DNA from: Nitrospinaceae bacterium UBA7883
GTDB lineage: Bacteria > Nitrospinota_A > UBA7883
DNA length: 64,000 nt
Direction of reading: 5' to 3'
Assembly: GCA_002500605.1 (NCBI GenBank)
Contig: DLRR01000011.1
Location: 1-64,000, forward strand
Position 1 is the first letter of the stretch. Every line of letters starts with the position of its first letter. The position numbers were made by a program, and so were the translations under genes. Positions 25,332 through 35,458 of this stretch are shown here, piece by piece. The notes under the pieces are model-generated. The model was not told where the DNA came from. It ran no database searches and saw only the letters and a list, made by a program, of their open reading frames with translations.

Positions 25332-26201
25332 ATGATAAATAAAAATGTCTTGTCCATATTAGTTCCTTTAGCCTTGGCTGCTATTATTTTTGTAGCTCTA
25401 GAAGCATTCTTCATCATAAATGAGAACGAGCAGGGAGTTGTCACTCAATTTGGACGTTTTGTAAGAACCATTCAAGAACCCGGTCTCCATAGAAAAACTC
25501 CTTTTATCCAATCTGTAATTTATTACGATAAGCGTTTACTAGACCATGACGTGCAACCTACTGAAGTGGTTACAAAGGATAAAAGGACGCTTGTAATTGA
25601 TAATTTTGCAAAATGGAAAATAATAAATCCCGAACATTTTTATACAAGGGTAAAAACCGAGGCAGTTGCCCGTGATCGGCTACGCGACATTATTTATTCG
25701 GAATTACGCCAGGACTTTGGCGCACACGATCTGTTTGAAATTGTCTCTACAGATCGCGCCAAACTTATGAAAGAGGTCACACAACGCTCTAATGTCAAAG
25801 TCAAAGTACTAAACATGGGAATTGAGATTGCGGATGTGCGGATAAAACGCGCTGACCTGCCACCAGAAAACCAGCTAGCTGTGTTCAACAGGATGAGGGA
25901 AGAGCGTAAAAGAATAGCAAAGCAGTTTCGTTCAGAAGGCAAGGAAGCGGCCCAAAAGATAAGAGCAACAACCGATAAAGAGAAAGTGATAATTTTAGCC
26001 GAGGCATACAAAAAAGAACAAACAATCAGGGGTCAGGGTGACGCTAAGTCAATTAAAATTACGGCTGCCGCTTTTGGGAAAAGCCCAGAATTTTACTCTT
26101 TTATTCGCTCCCTAGAAGCCTACAAAAAAGCACTGCTTGAAAAAGACAGTATGATAATGACTGAAAAATCATCATTTCTAAAACATTTGCAAAGACGATA
26201 A
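25332..26201 (+). CDS. hflC: HflC, SPFH-domain membrane protease modulator
   Basis: 289 residues: N-terminal membrane anchor (VLSILVPLALAAIIFVALEAF), SPFH domain (INENEQGVVTQFGRFVRTIQEPGLH), the FAKWKI and DVRIKRADLPPENQ segments and a C-terminal coiled coil with EKVIILAEAYKKEQTIRGQGDA. It is the partner of HflK in the same operon. The gene is complete and of normal length. Confidence 0.95.
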   Translation: MINKNVLSILVPLALAAIIFVALEAFFIINENEQGVVTQFGRFVRTIQEPGLHRKTPFIQSVIYYDKRLLDHDVQPTEVVTKDKRTLVIDNFAKWKIINPEHFYTRVKTEAVARDRLRDIIYSELRQDFGAHDLFEIVSTDRAKLMKEVTQRSNVKVKVLNMGIEIADVRIKRADLPPENQLAVFNRMREERKRIAKQFRSEGKEAAQKIRATTDKEKVIILAEAYKKEQTIRGQGDAKSIKITAAAFGKSPEFYSFIRSLEAYKKALLEKDSMIMTEKSSFLKHLQRR

Positions 26202-26335
26202 TTTTCCAATGCAACTTGCCACGGTCCTGTTTTGATTGATTAGGCTAGTAAAACAGTAAGCAGACTTCGTCGATAACAGCAATGCTAACACTGCTTCCAC
26301 TACAGGTTCTGTTGGCTTCTTTAACTATCAGCATG

Positions 26336-29300
26336 CTACGCATTAACCCAACATAATCCTAAGTATTTGCAGTTTTGCTCTCTACAAAGCTTTTCTTCAC
26401 ACTGAGACCATGACTCCTCTGGTTTACCCTCTACCCTTACAAGTTGTCTAGCGGTTTCTAATGCCTGCTTGCCTAGCTCTATCCCATCTTGGTGTGAAAA
26501 GTTAATAAAAGACGACATTTTACTTCTTTCTTTCAGGTAGACCACTGCTGCCCCCAAAGTATCCATATTGTGGGCGAGCATTACGGCGAGGGCATACAGT
26601 TTTATCTGAAAGAAGTAAGCTAGCTCATCCTTCGGTCGTTCAGAGTATTTGTAGTCAGCAACCATCCATCTTTCCCCATCAAACCAAATGATATCTACCG
26701 CCCCGGTTAATGTTAGAATAATATCATCATCAACAAGCTTTACAGCTATTGGCATTTCCCGCATTATTGCACCTGGTTCCACGCTCCATATACCCCTGAG
26801 TGGACTCTCTACAAATGCATTAGTAATTGATTTTGCAAGTGATCCTTTTTGTTTTTGTGAGAAGTCCTTAAAGTATGAAAGTATGGCCTTTTCTAACTCC
26901 ACCAGATCATTCCCTTTGCCAATTGGCGCCTTCTCCAAGAATGAATGGACATTGTTACCATTACTTATAGCAGATTCATCTTTTCTTTTGCCTATACTAC
27001 TTTTGCCAGTCAAAACGTTGTCCGAACTTATTACCTTTTGATAGTAATATCGCCTTGGACATTGCTTAAACATGGCAAGTTCGGTTACCGTTACTTTAAC
27101 TTCATGTATCAGTGCTTCCATATCTAGTTTTTTTATCGCTTTTTTTTCATCAACCAAATAAGGCCGGTTCCCCGTGATAATTAAATCTACAATAGGTGAG
27201 ATATCTTGCCCAGATTTTGTCGGTGATTTAATCATCAGTACATCGTTAACGTGATTGCAGTCAATAAACTCCCTTATCGGGTTCATCCACGTACCTTTAC
27301 CACTTCCTCCACTATAGACAAGAAAATCCTCTGCCCTAGTTGTGGCAACATAAAGAAGGCGCTTAAACTCCTTTTCCTCTTCTTCGGCATCGTTAGTTTT
27401 ATTAATTTGAAATGCTGGTCCATCAACCCATTCTTTGTCTTCCAAGTCGTAAATACTTGCTCCAAGCCCTACCGTTGAAGATATATTAATTCTTTTATAA
27501 TTAGAAGATCTTCTGCCACCGGTCATATCAGCAACAAACACAACAGGGAATTCCTGGCCTTTACTTTGATGTATTGTCATAACTCTCACCTTCCCCTTAT
27601 TAATTACATCAGCCGAAATGTCTGCTTCAGGTGAATCCAATCCTTGGGAAATCCTCTGCTTCAATCGCAATATAAATTTCCCAAGGCTGCCTCCTTTTGC
27701 CTCATGTAATCTTGTCATCTCAATGAGCTTAAAAATATTAGCCATTGCCTGATCGCCATTCAGACTACCCATCATTACTGAGTTGTAACCTGTATCAACA
27801 AGTATCATTTCAAGCAATTCAGATGGCATTACACAGTCGCGCAATTCCTTCCATCTGATAACTTTATTACGAAATAATTCAATCCTATACTGGTCCTCTT
27901 TACGCATACCAGAAGGGAAATCTAGTTGTTTTAGAAACAAATCTACTGTATCCCTCTCGTTTCCATTTTCATCACGGCGCAACTTCAATAAGCCATCATC
28001 GCTTATTCCAACTAAAGGAGATCGGAGCACTGAAATAAGCGAAAGCAGATCACCGGAATAGTAAAGAAAGGATAGGATGTTTGAAAAGTCTTTTATCTCT
28101 TTGGTTTGATAGAACCCTCTGCCCCCTACAACCTGACAGGGAATGCCCCGAACTCTCAAGGCTTTTTGATAAACTTTGTGGTTCGTAAATGTCTTTAGCA
28201 ATATTGCGATATGATCGTACTCAATCGGAATAGGCTTTTTCTCTTCCTTTCCGTAAATTGTTCTCTTTGACTCTATTAGCCCTGAAATGTGGGCAGCTAT
28301 TTTCTTGGCTTCCAGCTTGCGTGTGTCCATTGCACTTAAGTCTTTGTTATTCAATTCGTTGGTACAATCTATTAACATGACGGGAGAAGCAGTATGTTGA
28401 CCTTGTAGACTAGAATCAGGGGTTATAAGGTCTTCTTTACTAAACTGACCCCCCAGAACGTGTGGCCCCTGGAAGAAGTCATTAAAAAATTTTACAAGCG
28501 ATGGTGTTGAACGGTAGTTTACAGTTAGCCGCTCACAACTTCCATTTGCACTTTTTATTTTCTCCACTGTATCCCCAAAAATTGTGGGAACGGCTCCTCT
28601 AAATAAATATATTGACTGTTTGGGATCACCAGCTATTGCTAACCTTCTATCGCCTGGCGGTGCCAAATAGGAAATAATTTTATCTTGCAGTCCGTTGATG
28701 TCCTGATACTCATCAACCAATATTCTATTAAAACGATTTTTGAGTAGTTCTACAACAGAGGGGTTCTTTTCTAGCAAACCCAGAGCCTTCTCCTCTAGGT
28801 CAGTGAAATCAAGTACGGCCAGACGATCCTTTGCGTTTAGGTATTTTTGACTGACTCTACCCATCAGCATTGAAAAGTCTTTTACTATATATGATTCATC
28901 TTTCTCTAAAGCTAGGAGGCATATATCCAGAACGTACTTACTTGCGGTGCGTGCTGGCTCGGGGCTAGTAATTTTTCGATTCCCTGCTCCTTTAAGATAC
29001 TTTTTTCCCACCTTAAACAGTTTAAATGCAGTCTTCCGATCTAGCTCAATATCAATATCTAGTAGGTCTGGAATCTCCTCAATCATTTTGTAAAGTTTTG
29101 CCTCATAGCTTTTTCCACCGTATCCACTTAGCTCCGGCAACATATTTTTTAAGCCATCAATAGTTTCTTTTCTCTTTTCCCTTAACTCAACCAGCGTCAC
29201 ATGTCTCTTGGTTTTCATTTGAGAAAGCCCAATACCCCATGATCGTGACAGAAAAATAATATCTTGTATATGTGACTGAAGCTTACTTAACCCATAACAC

Positions 29301-29842
29301 AATACGAGCCTCTCAATGCCTTCATTAAGTGTTCCAAGGCCGTTACGGATTTCTTTTAGTGTTACTGAATCTAAAAGTTCCCTCGACTCGCTTTCTCCCA
29401 TTACCCGGAACATGGGATCGACTCCTGCCACATTGGAAAACTCATATAGTAAGCGCATGCAAAAAGAATGAATGGTGGATATATGAGCACTATTTAGTGC
29501 TTGCCTCTGCCTGATCAGATGGGCCAACAGCCGTTTTTCTTTATTCCAACTTGAATCATCTTTGGATAAGTTGGCAGAGGAACCATTTATTGGATCGGCG
29601 TTAGCAAGGTTGTCTATTTCATTTTTTATCTCTCCGCGAATGCGGTCGATCATTTCGTTGGCTGCCTTTACAGTAAATGTTATAGCGGCAATAGAGTTGA
29701 CATCAGTAAACTTCCCATTCCTTTCCTTGCACAGTTCCTCCAAATACAATTTCATAAGCCTTGTAGTCTTACCGGTTCCGGCACTAGCTATGACCGCTAT
29801 GTCTCCTGCTGGTTCCAATGCTCGCTTTAAGTCGTCTCCCAT
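26336..29842 (-). CDS. addA: AddA-type UvrD helicase/nuclease with a probable Fe-S cluster
   Basis: 1168 residues. Helicase motifs: Walker A VIASAGTGKTTRLM, ISTIHSFCMRLLYEF, RILVDEYQDINGLQ, AGDPKQSIYLFRGA, RVMTIHQSKGQEFPVV and YVATTRAEDFLVYSGG. The C-terminal RecB-type nuclease has WMVADYKYS ... FFQIKLYALAV. A cysteine in FKQCPRRYYYQK plus three at the C-terminus (EKLCREQNCKYLGLCW) could hold an iron-sulfur staple, which classical AddA proteins lack. It resects DNA ends for recombination. Its ATG directly follows the addB stop codon. Confidence 0.9.
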   Translation of the reverse strand: MGDDLKRALEPAGDIAVIASAGTGKTTRLMKLYLEELCKERNGKFTDVNSIAAITFTVKAANEMIDRIRGEIKNEIDNLANADPINGSSANLSKDDSSWNKEKRLLAHLIRQRQALNSAHISTIHSFCMRLLYEFSNVAGVDPMFRVMGESESRELLDSVTLKEIRNGLGTLNEGIERLVLCYGLSKLQSHIQDIIFLSRSWGIGLSQMKTKRHVTLVELREKRKETIDGLKNMLPELSGYGGKSYEAKLYKMIEEIPDLLDIDIELDRKTAFKLFKVGKKYLKGAGNRKITSPEPARTASKYVLDICLLALEKDESYIVKDFSMLMGRVSQKYLNAKDRLAVLDFTDLEEKALGLLEKNPSVVELLKNRFNRILVDEYQDINGLQDKIISYLAPPGDRRLAIAGDPKQSIYLFRGAVPTIFGDTVEKIKSANGSCERLTVNYRSTPSLVKFFNDFFQGPHVLGGQFSKEDLITPDSSLQGQHTASPVMLIDCTNELNNKDLSAMDTRKLEAKKIAAHISGLIESKRTIYGKEEKKPIPIEYDHIAILLKTFTNHKVYQKALRVRGIPCQVVGGRGFYQTKEIKDFSNILSFLYYSGDLLSLISVLRSPLVGISDDGLLKLRRDENGNERDTVDLFLKQLDFPSGMRKEDQYRIELFRNKVIRWKELRDCVMPSELLEMILVDTGYNSVMMGSLNGDQAMANIFKLIEMTRLHEAKGGSLGKFILRLKQRISQGLDSPEADISADVINKGKVRVMTIHQSKGQEFPVVFVADMTGGRRSSNYKRINISSTVGLGASIYDLEDKEWVDGPAFQINKTNDAEEEEKEFKRLLYVATTRAEDFLVYSGGSGKGTWMNPIREFIDCNHVNDVLMIKSPTKSGQDISPIVDLIITGNRPYLVDEKKAIKKLDMEALIHEVKVTVTELAMFKQCPRRYYYQKVISSDNVLTGKSSIGKRKDESAISNGNNVHSFLEKAPIGKGNDLVELEKAILSYFKDFSQKQKGSLAKSITNAFVESPLRGIWSVEPGAIMREMPIAVKLVDDDIILTLTGAVDIIWFDGERWMVADYKYSERPKDELAYFFQIKLYALAVMLAHNMDTLGAAVVYLKERSKMSSFINFSHQDGIELGKQALETARQLVRVEGKPEESWSQCEEKLCREQNCKYLGLCWVNA

Positions 29843-32800
29843 TTACCCATCCGTTTCACTTAGCCTGCACAAGCCCGCAAAATTGCAATAGCCACATTCA
29901 ACTGGGTCTACTGGAAATCTTCCGGATTCTATATCTAAGATCATCTTGGCGACTAATGCCTTAAATGACTTTTCGTCGTCAAAGCTAGTAGTAACGTATG
30001 CCTTCTTGAAATCCTTTTCATCAATCAATCTATAGCCAGACTCGATAAAACCAGTGGGTTTTAACAAACCACTTGCTAACAGGTAATTTTTGGCCGCCAT
30101 GCTATATATGAGAGGCTGAAAAGTCTCTTTACCAAGCATTTCTTTCTTAATTTTCTTTTTATATAGAGAACTGTTTGATCCGGATTTGTAGTCTATAACT
30201 CTAGCACCAGAGCCATCTTGTTTAACATCTACCCTATCGATTCTTCCAACTAGTAATCGTTCTTCGCCGGGAGTTATTTCAAGTTTTATCGGGGGTATAT
30301 CTGGCTTCCATTTGTCTGCAAAGTCAAAGGATAACTCCACAGCCACAGGGGTGTAGCCGGTTTGCTTTTGATCTTTCACCTCTGCTTCCCAAAATCTCCG
30401 GAAAACAGCCATTATTTGCTCGCTCTCAACCTTCCATAATCTAGGATCTCCCAACTTTTCATTACATTCACTAAACACCTTTATTACCGTTTCTTTTAAA
30501 GTTGCCCATTCGCTTTCTTTTCCGCTCAGTGGCAAACTCTTTTCTTTTATTTTTTTCCTATAAAACTTTTCGGCAATTGAATGGTATAGGGTGCCCCTGG
30601 TTCGAACATCCATTTCAAACTCTATTTCGTCTGGTTCCAGCAAACCGAGTGGTTTTGAAACGAAAAAGCGAAACGGACACTGGCCGTAGCTCTCAAGCGA
30701 AGTAGGGGAATATTTATAGTGTTTTTCCTTACCGACAAATCCTCTAAGGGTACCAATGGAGTCTGTTAATAACCCAAGCCACGCTTTTGAAAAATTCTCG
30801 ATTCCATTTGGCTCACTAGGTAAAAATCCGTTCCGTTTTCTCTCAATCACCGCACGACCCAATAGGTCTTGAAACCTTTCTTCTCCTGCCGCACCTTTAA
30901 ATACTATTGCCATGTCTGCTGGTAACCGCTTGTTTTGACTCGTATCAGGCCTGAAAAGATCGTACAAGATTTTTGCCTGTCGCTCCTCTTGATCTAGAAG
31001 CTTCTCCATTGGTTTTTGCAATGCTAGTGGTTTTGTGGTTACAACTGTTATTTCTTCCAAATTTTTTCTGCGGTCGACATCTAACGCGTTGGCAAAAGTC
31101 GTATCCTTGACAGAAGCTAGGAACATAGATTCCAAAAGCGGTTTCCCATCCAATTCAGCATAGCTGTGACTGAATGTAATGGAATCTTTGGCCATCCTAA
31201 TAGTTTGGAAAAACAGCAACGACTCTTCTTGCCATTTATCGACATCACTATCGAAAACTCTTCTGCCAAGCCTAATGCTTTCTTCTGCCTCAATAATTTT
31301 TAAGTGGATTTTATTAAACCTTCTACGTTCTTCTTCGGTAAGCAGCTGATTCTGGAAAATTCCTTTTGGAAACTCACCCTCATGCAACCCACCAACGTAG
31401 ACATGTTTGAACCTCAGGCCCACAATGTCGTGGGCATTTAATACAAAAACCTTATTAGAGTTGACCGAGGAAATTTCGTCCGATGTCTGAGAATCCACCG
31501 CGCTATTAAAAAGCAAACGAGCCTTATCAAAACCGATGGGAGTGAGGCCTATTTTTAGCTCGTGGCTGTATTTTATAAACTCTTCCAATAAATTAAAGAA
31601 ACTTGTATAAGCCCGAAAATCACGAAATTTTATTTTTTCACCTGTTTGACCACCACTGCCTGATCTTGGGGTTAATTTTAGCCAGTTCAATAGGTTTCGA
31701 TAACACTCAAAAAACTGCAATGCCCTATCCTGTTTAGTCAGTTGGTCAACTCTTTTTAGTAGTTCGCAGGTAACGCGAGCAATATTCTGACCGCTCTTTT
31801 TCAAGGCACCTTTTCTTTCAGCAAGAGCCGACTTTAAGCGGTTTTTCCATAAAGCTGGTTTACCGTCTATAATCCTGGCTTCGAGAAAAAATCTTTGTAC
31901 ATCATCCTTATCAAGGCTAGAGAACCTGTTGAAGTAAGATGATGTAATGATCTCTGCAACACCTGCTCGATCAAACCCACTATCGGCTAACTCCAGTAAC
32001 GAAAGACAAACGCGCACTAGTGGGTTTTGCCTCAACGGAATGGACCTTTTAATTGTGAACGGAACTTTATATCTGGTGAACACATTCTCTACAATGGCAC
32101 CGTAAGGCCGAGTATCACGAAACACTAGACAAAAATCACTCCATTCAAGCCCATTTTCCTCCCTTCGTTCTTTGATGTTAGCGCAAACCTCTTCAATCTC
32201 TCTGTATCTACTGGTGCAAGAAAGGATTGGGATCTGTGGAATTGCAGGCCTTTTATCATTAATCTCGGGCCCTATTTGAAAGATAGTATCTGCAAGTGGA
32301 GAGATGGGGCCAAGTTCTTGAACCTCATATCCAATTTCTAGCAAACTGTCGTGCTCTGCCAGAGCTTCGAATTTAGATAGGTTAGTAACCATAAATCCAA
32401 ATGCTTTTTTCCTGCCATCTGGCAAAGGAGCGATAATCTTTACAGGCATCAGATTGGAAAGTTTTCTAAACATCTCAAACCGGTAGGGAGTAAATTGATA
32501 AATATCCTTTAGCGTTACAGAACCAAAGCCACCTAAAAAGGAATCACATGTTAGCCCTCTATCGTCAAGAACATCAAGCAGCATGATTTTCAATGAACCT
32601 TGGTCTGTGAAGCCTTTTGTTTTAATTTCTTTTTTATATTCCCGGTACAAATCTGATATCTCACCATCTTTTCCAAAGGCATACCCACTGATATTGGACA
32701 GTATTGAGTCATCAACCAAACCTTGCCCTAATTCATTGAAAAGTTGTTGTAAAGAGTTTTGAAATCCTGGGTATCGCCAGATTTTTTTAAATGGGCCACT

Positions 32801-33034
32801 TTGAGACCTTGAATAGCGTTTACGAAGAACATCAGCTAACAGAAGTGAGCTAGCTACTTGGCCTATGGGTTTTACATCTGGAAAAAATTCGGTGAATAGT
32901 TTTTTTTCAAAAGCACCTATGGTGATCATATCCGGGATTAACTTTGCTTTATTTCTCCCTTTACCCAAGGTTACTTCCAACTCATAGATGAGTCTTTGGG
33001 CAGTTGGGAACAATTGTAATACTCGTTTGATCAT
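29843..33034 (-). CDS. addB: AddB-type helicase-like/nuclease subunit without Walker A
   Basis: 1063 residues of the AddB/RexB type. The C-terminal PD-(D/E)XK nuclease has TLYHSIAEKFYRKK, GRIDRVDVK and ARVIDYKSGSNSS. Cysteines in SLESYGQCPFRFFVSK and in VECGYCNFAGLCRL give the known four-Cys [4Fe-4S] staple of AddB. The N-terminus (LQLFPTAQRLIYELEVT) has no GxxGxGKS, so this subunit probably does not hydrolyse ATP. It is translated just upstream of addA (stop and start adjacent), which fits an AddAB heterodimer. Confidence 0.88.
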   Translation of the reverse strand: MIKRVLQLFPTAQRLIYELEVTLGKGRNKAKLIPDMITIGAFEKKLFTEFFPDVKPIGQVASSLLLADVLRKRYSRSQSGPFKKIWRYPGFQNSLQQLFNELGQGLVDDSILSNISGYAFGKDGEISDLYREYKKEIKTKGFTDQGSLKIMLLDVLDDRGLTCDSFLGGFGSVTLKDIYQFTPYRFEMFRKLSNLMPVKIIAPLPDGRKKAFGFMVTNLSKFEALAEHDSLLEIGYEVQELGPISPLADTIFQIGPEINDKRPAIPQIPILSCTSRYREIEEVCANIKERREENGLEWSDFCLVFRDTRPYGAIVENVFTRYKVPFTIKRSIPLRQNPLVRVCLSLLELADSGFDRAGVAEIITSSYFNRFSSLDKDDVQRFFLEARIIDGKPALWKNRLKSALAERKGALKKSGQNIARVTCELLKRVDQLTKQDRALQFFECYRNLLNWLKLTPRSGSGGQTGEKIKFRDFRAYTSFFNLLEEFIKYSHELKIGLTPIGFDKARLLFNSAVDSQTSDEISSVNSNKVFVLNAHDIVGLRFKHVYVGGLHEGEFPKGIFQNQLLTEEERRRFNKIHLKIIEAEESIRLGRRVFDSDVDKWQEESLLFFQTIRMAKDSITFSHSYAELDGKPLLESMFLASVKDTTFANALDVDRRKNLEEITVVTTKPLALQKPMEKLLDQEERQAKILYDLFRPDTSQNKRLPADMAIVFKGAAGEERFQDLLGRAVIERKRNGFLPSEPNGIENFSKAWLGLLTDSIGTLRGFVGKEKHYKYSPTSLESYGQCPFRFFVSKPLGLLEPDEIEFEMDVRTRGTLYHSIAEKFYRKKIKEKSLPLSGKESEWATLKETVIKVFSECNEKLGDPRLWKVESEQIMAVFRRFWEAEVKDQKQTGYTPVAVELSFDFADKWKPDIPPIKLEITPGEERLLVGRIDRVDVKQDGSGARVIDYKSGSNSSLYKKKIKKEMLGKETFQPLIYSMAAKNYLLASGLLKPTGFIESGYRLIDEKDFKKAYVTTSFDDEKSFKALVAKMILDIESGRFPVDPVECGYCNFAGLCRLSETDG

Positions 33035-33205
33035 ATGGTAAAACCTATTTCAATAGATCTACTTAAAAGGCCTATATTAAGTTTTGCAAACTCAGAAAGT
33101 TTACACAAACCTATTAAATGAAATTATAGGATTTTTTGGACTCTAAGAGATAAATCGATGTGATAGTAGGTAGTATAAAATTCGGTTCTCAGTTTCAGTT
33201 ATAAA

Positions 33206-33262
33206 GAACCACTCTTGTGGTATACCGAGAAAATTACAGCACAAACCCCGCAAAAGTGGTTC
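33206..33262 (-). terminator. Inverted repeat between ftr and addB
   Basis: GAACCACTCTTG (33206-33217) and CAAAAGTGGTTC (33251-33262) pair in 11 of 12 positions around a 33-nt loop, just downstream of the ftr stop codon on the minus strand, followed by TTTAT. It probably marks the end of the C1 operon; U-run is short. Confidence 0.45.
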
Positions 33263-33268
33263 CTATTA

Positions 33269-34198
33269 TTACGCTTTTGTGACTCTTGAGGCTTTACCCA
33301 ACAGCAAATCATGCAATCTAAAGTGGAACGGGCCTAGATCACCGCCATAGTTTCCTGCACTAATTTTTTCCACACTGTCAACTTTGCAAGCAGCTTCAAT
33401 TCCAACCTTCATCGCTTTACTAACAGTCTCAACGTCCACACCGTCTAAAACTATTTCTACTATAGAGTTAACGCCGTCTGGAACTAATGAGTTTACCTGT
33501 CGCCTGATAGTTGGGCAAAACTCGGTATTGGTCGAAGCTTTTAAAAAGCTGTACTTAGAACCCACCTTTGAGCCTGACCTTACAACCCCACCTGGAAATG
33601 GCATTATAACTCCTGGTATTTTGTCGATTGCTGATACTGAGGCCTTGGCTGCCTTAAGGGCTGCGACGGACGATTCAGCCAGAATTAAAAAGTTTCCACC
33701 ACCAATGCCATCTAGCCTCCCAAAACTCTCTTCAAGAACAAATTCCCCCTCCATGACTGGAATCCGCCAGTATCGCTTTCCTTCAATGACCTTGGACGAT
33801 TGAAAGCCATCTCCAAAATACCTAATACTTGAGCCAATATCCATGACTTCTTCAGACTCTACGGCGTTAAATACTGCTGTTGTTGGGCAGGTCATTAGTG
33901 CCTGGCCTATTCGGTTTACCATTTGATCTTCCATCTGTTTTTTACTTTGGGTAAAAAACAGTAAATAGGCTCCCGGGCGCCCATCTGGGGTGTCGTTGGT
34001 TTTATACTCAACACCAGCCTCTACGCCACACCCAATCACAGAAGTTGCAAATCCAACACTTGCATCACAAGCTGCTTTTAGCCACCATTCGTCATCCGCA
34101 GTAACCAGCAGACGAGAATACACCATTGGAAACGCCTCAGCGAACGTGTCCTCTATAACAACTCCGTTAACCTCACAAAAAGAGGATGAATCCACCAT
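33269..34198 (-). CDS. ftr: Formylmethanofuran:tetrahydromethanopterin formyltransferase
   Basis: 309 residues matching Ftr along its whole length: EVNGVVIEDTFAEAFPMVYSRLLVTA, ATSVIGCGVEAGVE, DTPDGRPGAYLLFF, IGQALMTCPTTAVFNA, GGNFLILAESSVAAL, PFPGGVVRSGSKVGSKYSFLKAST and KISAGNYGGDLGPFHFRLHDLL. The enzyme moves a formyl group between methanofuran and tetrahydromethanopterin, in methanogens and in H4MPT-using bacteria (where it is FhcD of a formyltransferase/hydrolase complex). Here no fhcABC genes stand next to it; instead it is the last gene behind a corrinoid methyltransferase set. About 10 extra residues precede the usual N-terminus. Confidence 0.94.
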   Translation of the reverse strand: MVDSSSFCEVNGVVIEDTFAEAFPMVYSRLLVTADDEWWLKAACDASVGFATSVIGCGVEAGVEYKTNDTPDGRPGAYLLFFTQSKKQMEDQMVNRIGQALMTCPTTAVFNAVESEEVMDIGSSIRYFGDGFQSSKVIEGKRYWRIPVMEGEFVLEESFGRLDGIGGGNFLILAESSVAALKAAKASVSAIDKIPGVIMPFPGGVVRSGSKVGSKYSFLKASTNTEFCPTIRRQVNSLVPDGVNSIVEIVLDGVDVETVSKAMKVGIEAACKVDSVEKISAGNYGGDLGPFHFRLHDLLLGKASRVTKA

Positions 34199-34340
34199 AA
34201 AATTTAGTTCCTAAATTAGCGATGTTAGATTTGGAAAAATTATCTTCCGATTCAATTCCACTGTAAACCGCACCCATCATTTCCTCCGCTAGGAGACACG
34301 TACCACCGGAACCAGGGTTATGTTTCTTTCAGCTTAGTGA

Positions 34341-35354
34341 TTATTTAAGCTGTCGATACATTTTTGCTATTTTTACACCAGCCTCAGTTGCAATAAGTCC
34401 ATCCCGTGGAGTAATTTCAGGTGCCTTGCCTTTTAGAATACTTGACACGAAGTGTTCGTCCATCTGATAGTGCCCCCAGACCTTTGGACCACCTACTTGC
34501 ACTTTATGGACGGTCTCGTGCACATCATCCGTGTTTATTTTGATGGTGTGAGTATCAATTGCTGTAATCAAGTTTGTATTTTCACCAACCAGTTCCATGC
34601 TTACCACAGTTTGGTCGTTGCATACTCCACCTGAATATTCCATTGATGTGATGGTTCCATTGGTAAACTCTGCTATGGCATATCCCATATAACCGTGAGT
34701 CCCATCGTATTTTTTTAATTTGTGGTTCTCTGCCACGGCATGGAGTTGTTTCAGATCAGCCTCGAATAGCCAACGCATCAAATCAATTGACCATACCGAA
34801 AGAGTAAAAAGAGGCCCACCAGATTTTTGTTTATCCCAAGCCCAAGATTTTGGTGGCCATTGGGCGGCCAAAAGGTTGGCAGAAATGTACTCGCGATAGT
34901 GAACCGCCACAGGACCCTTTCCTAAGACCTTTTCCTTTTTGATCATTTCCTTGACACGCTTGTAAATTGGCGCGAAGCGGAAATTAAGACTTGGCATAAG
35001 TGTTACCTTGGCAGATTTAGCAGCAGCAATAATCTTCTTAGTTTGACCCACGTTGATTCCAAGAGGCATTTCCAAAAGCACATGTTTTCCCGCTTTAATA
35101 AACTCCATAGCCACCGAACAATGGAATGGTGTTGGTACTGCAATAACAGCAGCTTCAATCTCAGGATCCTTGAGAGCTTCTTTGGTTGATAAGTATTTCT
35201 TACAACCGTACTTCGTGGAATACTTGGTCGCCAGCTTATCATTCATATCGCATACGGCTACCAAATTGGCGTTTTTGATTTTGTTCATTGAAGGCGCGTG
35301 TGCCTGGCCACCAACAAAGCCAAGTCCTACTACGCATACACCTAGTTTTTTCAT
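34341..35354 (-). CDS. Gfo/Idh/MocA-family oxidoreductase
   Basis: 337 residues with an N-terminal Rossmann fold (KLGVCVVGLGFVGGQAHAPS) and the family motif EMPLGINVGQTKKII in place of the usual EKP. The C-terminal alpha/beta domain contains GPLFTLSVWSIDLMRWLFE, the region with the catalytic Asp/His. AGGGGAG precedes the ATG. Members oxidise or reduce sugars, cyclitols and similar compounds with NAD(P). Sitting between the corrinoid activator and ftr, it may process the methoxylated or methylated substrate before or after demethylation (inference). Confidence 0.87.
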   Translation of the reverse strand: MKKLGVCVVGLGFVGGQAHAPSMNKIKNANLVAVCDMNDKLATKYSTKYGCKKYLSTKEALKDPEIEAAVIAVPTPFHCSVAMEFIKAGKHVLLEMPLGINVGQTKKIIAAAKSAKVTLMPSLNFRFAPIYKRVKEMIKKEKVLGKGPVAVHYREYISANLLAAQWPPKSWAWDKQKSGGPLFTLSVWSIDLMRWLFEADLKQLHAVAENHKLKKYDGTHGYMGYAIAEFTNGTITSMEYSGGVCNDQTVVSMELVGENTNLITAIDTHTIKINTDDVHETVHKVQVGGPKVWGHYQMDEHFVSSILKGKAPEITPRDGLIATEAGVKIAKMYRQLK

Positions 35355-35458
35355 TCTTCTCCCCTTATCATCAAGGTTACAGGCGAGGAAACACCTCGCT
35401 ATTTTTTGGACTCATTGGGAGTAATTCCCGGCGAGTCATACAGTTAATTAAAAAAGGA

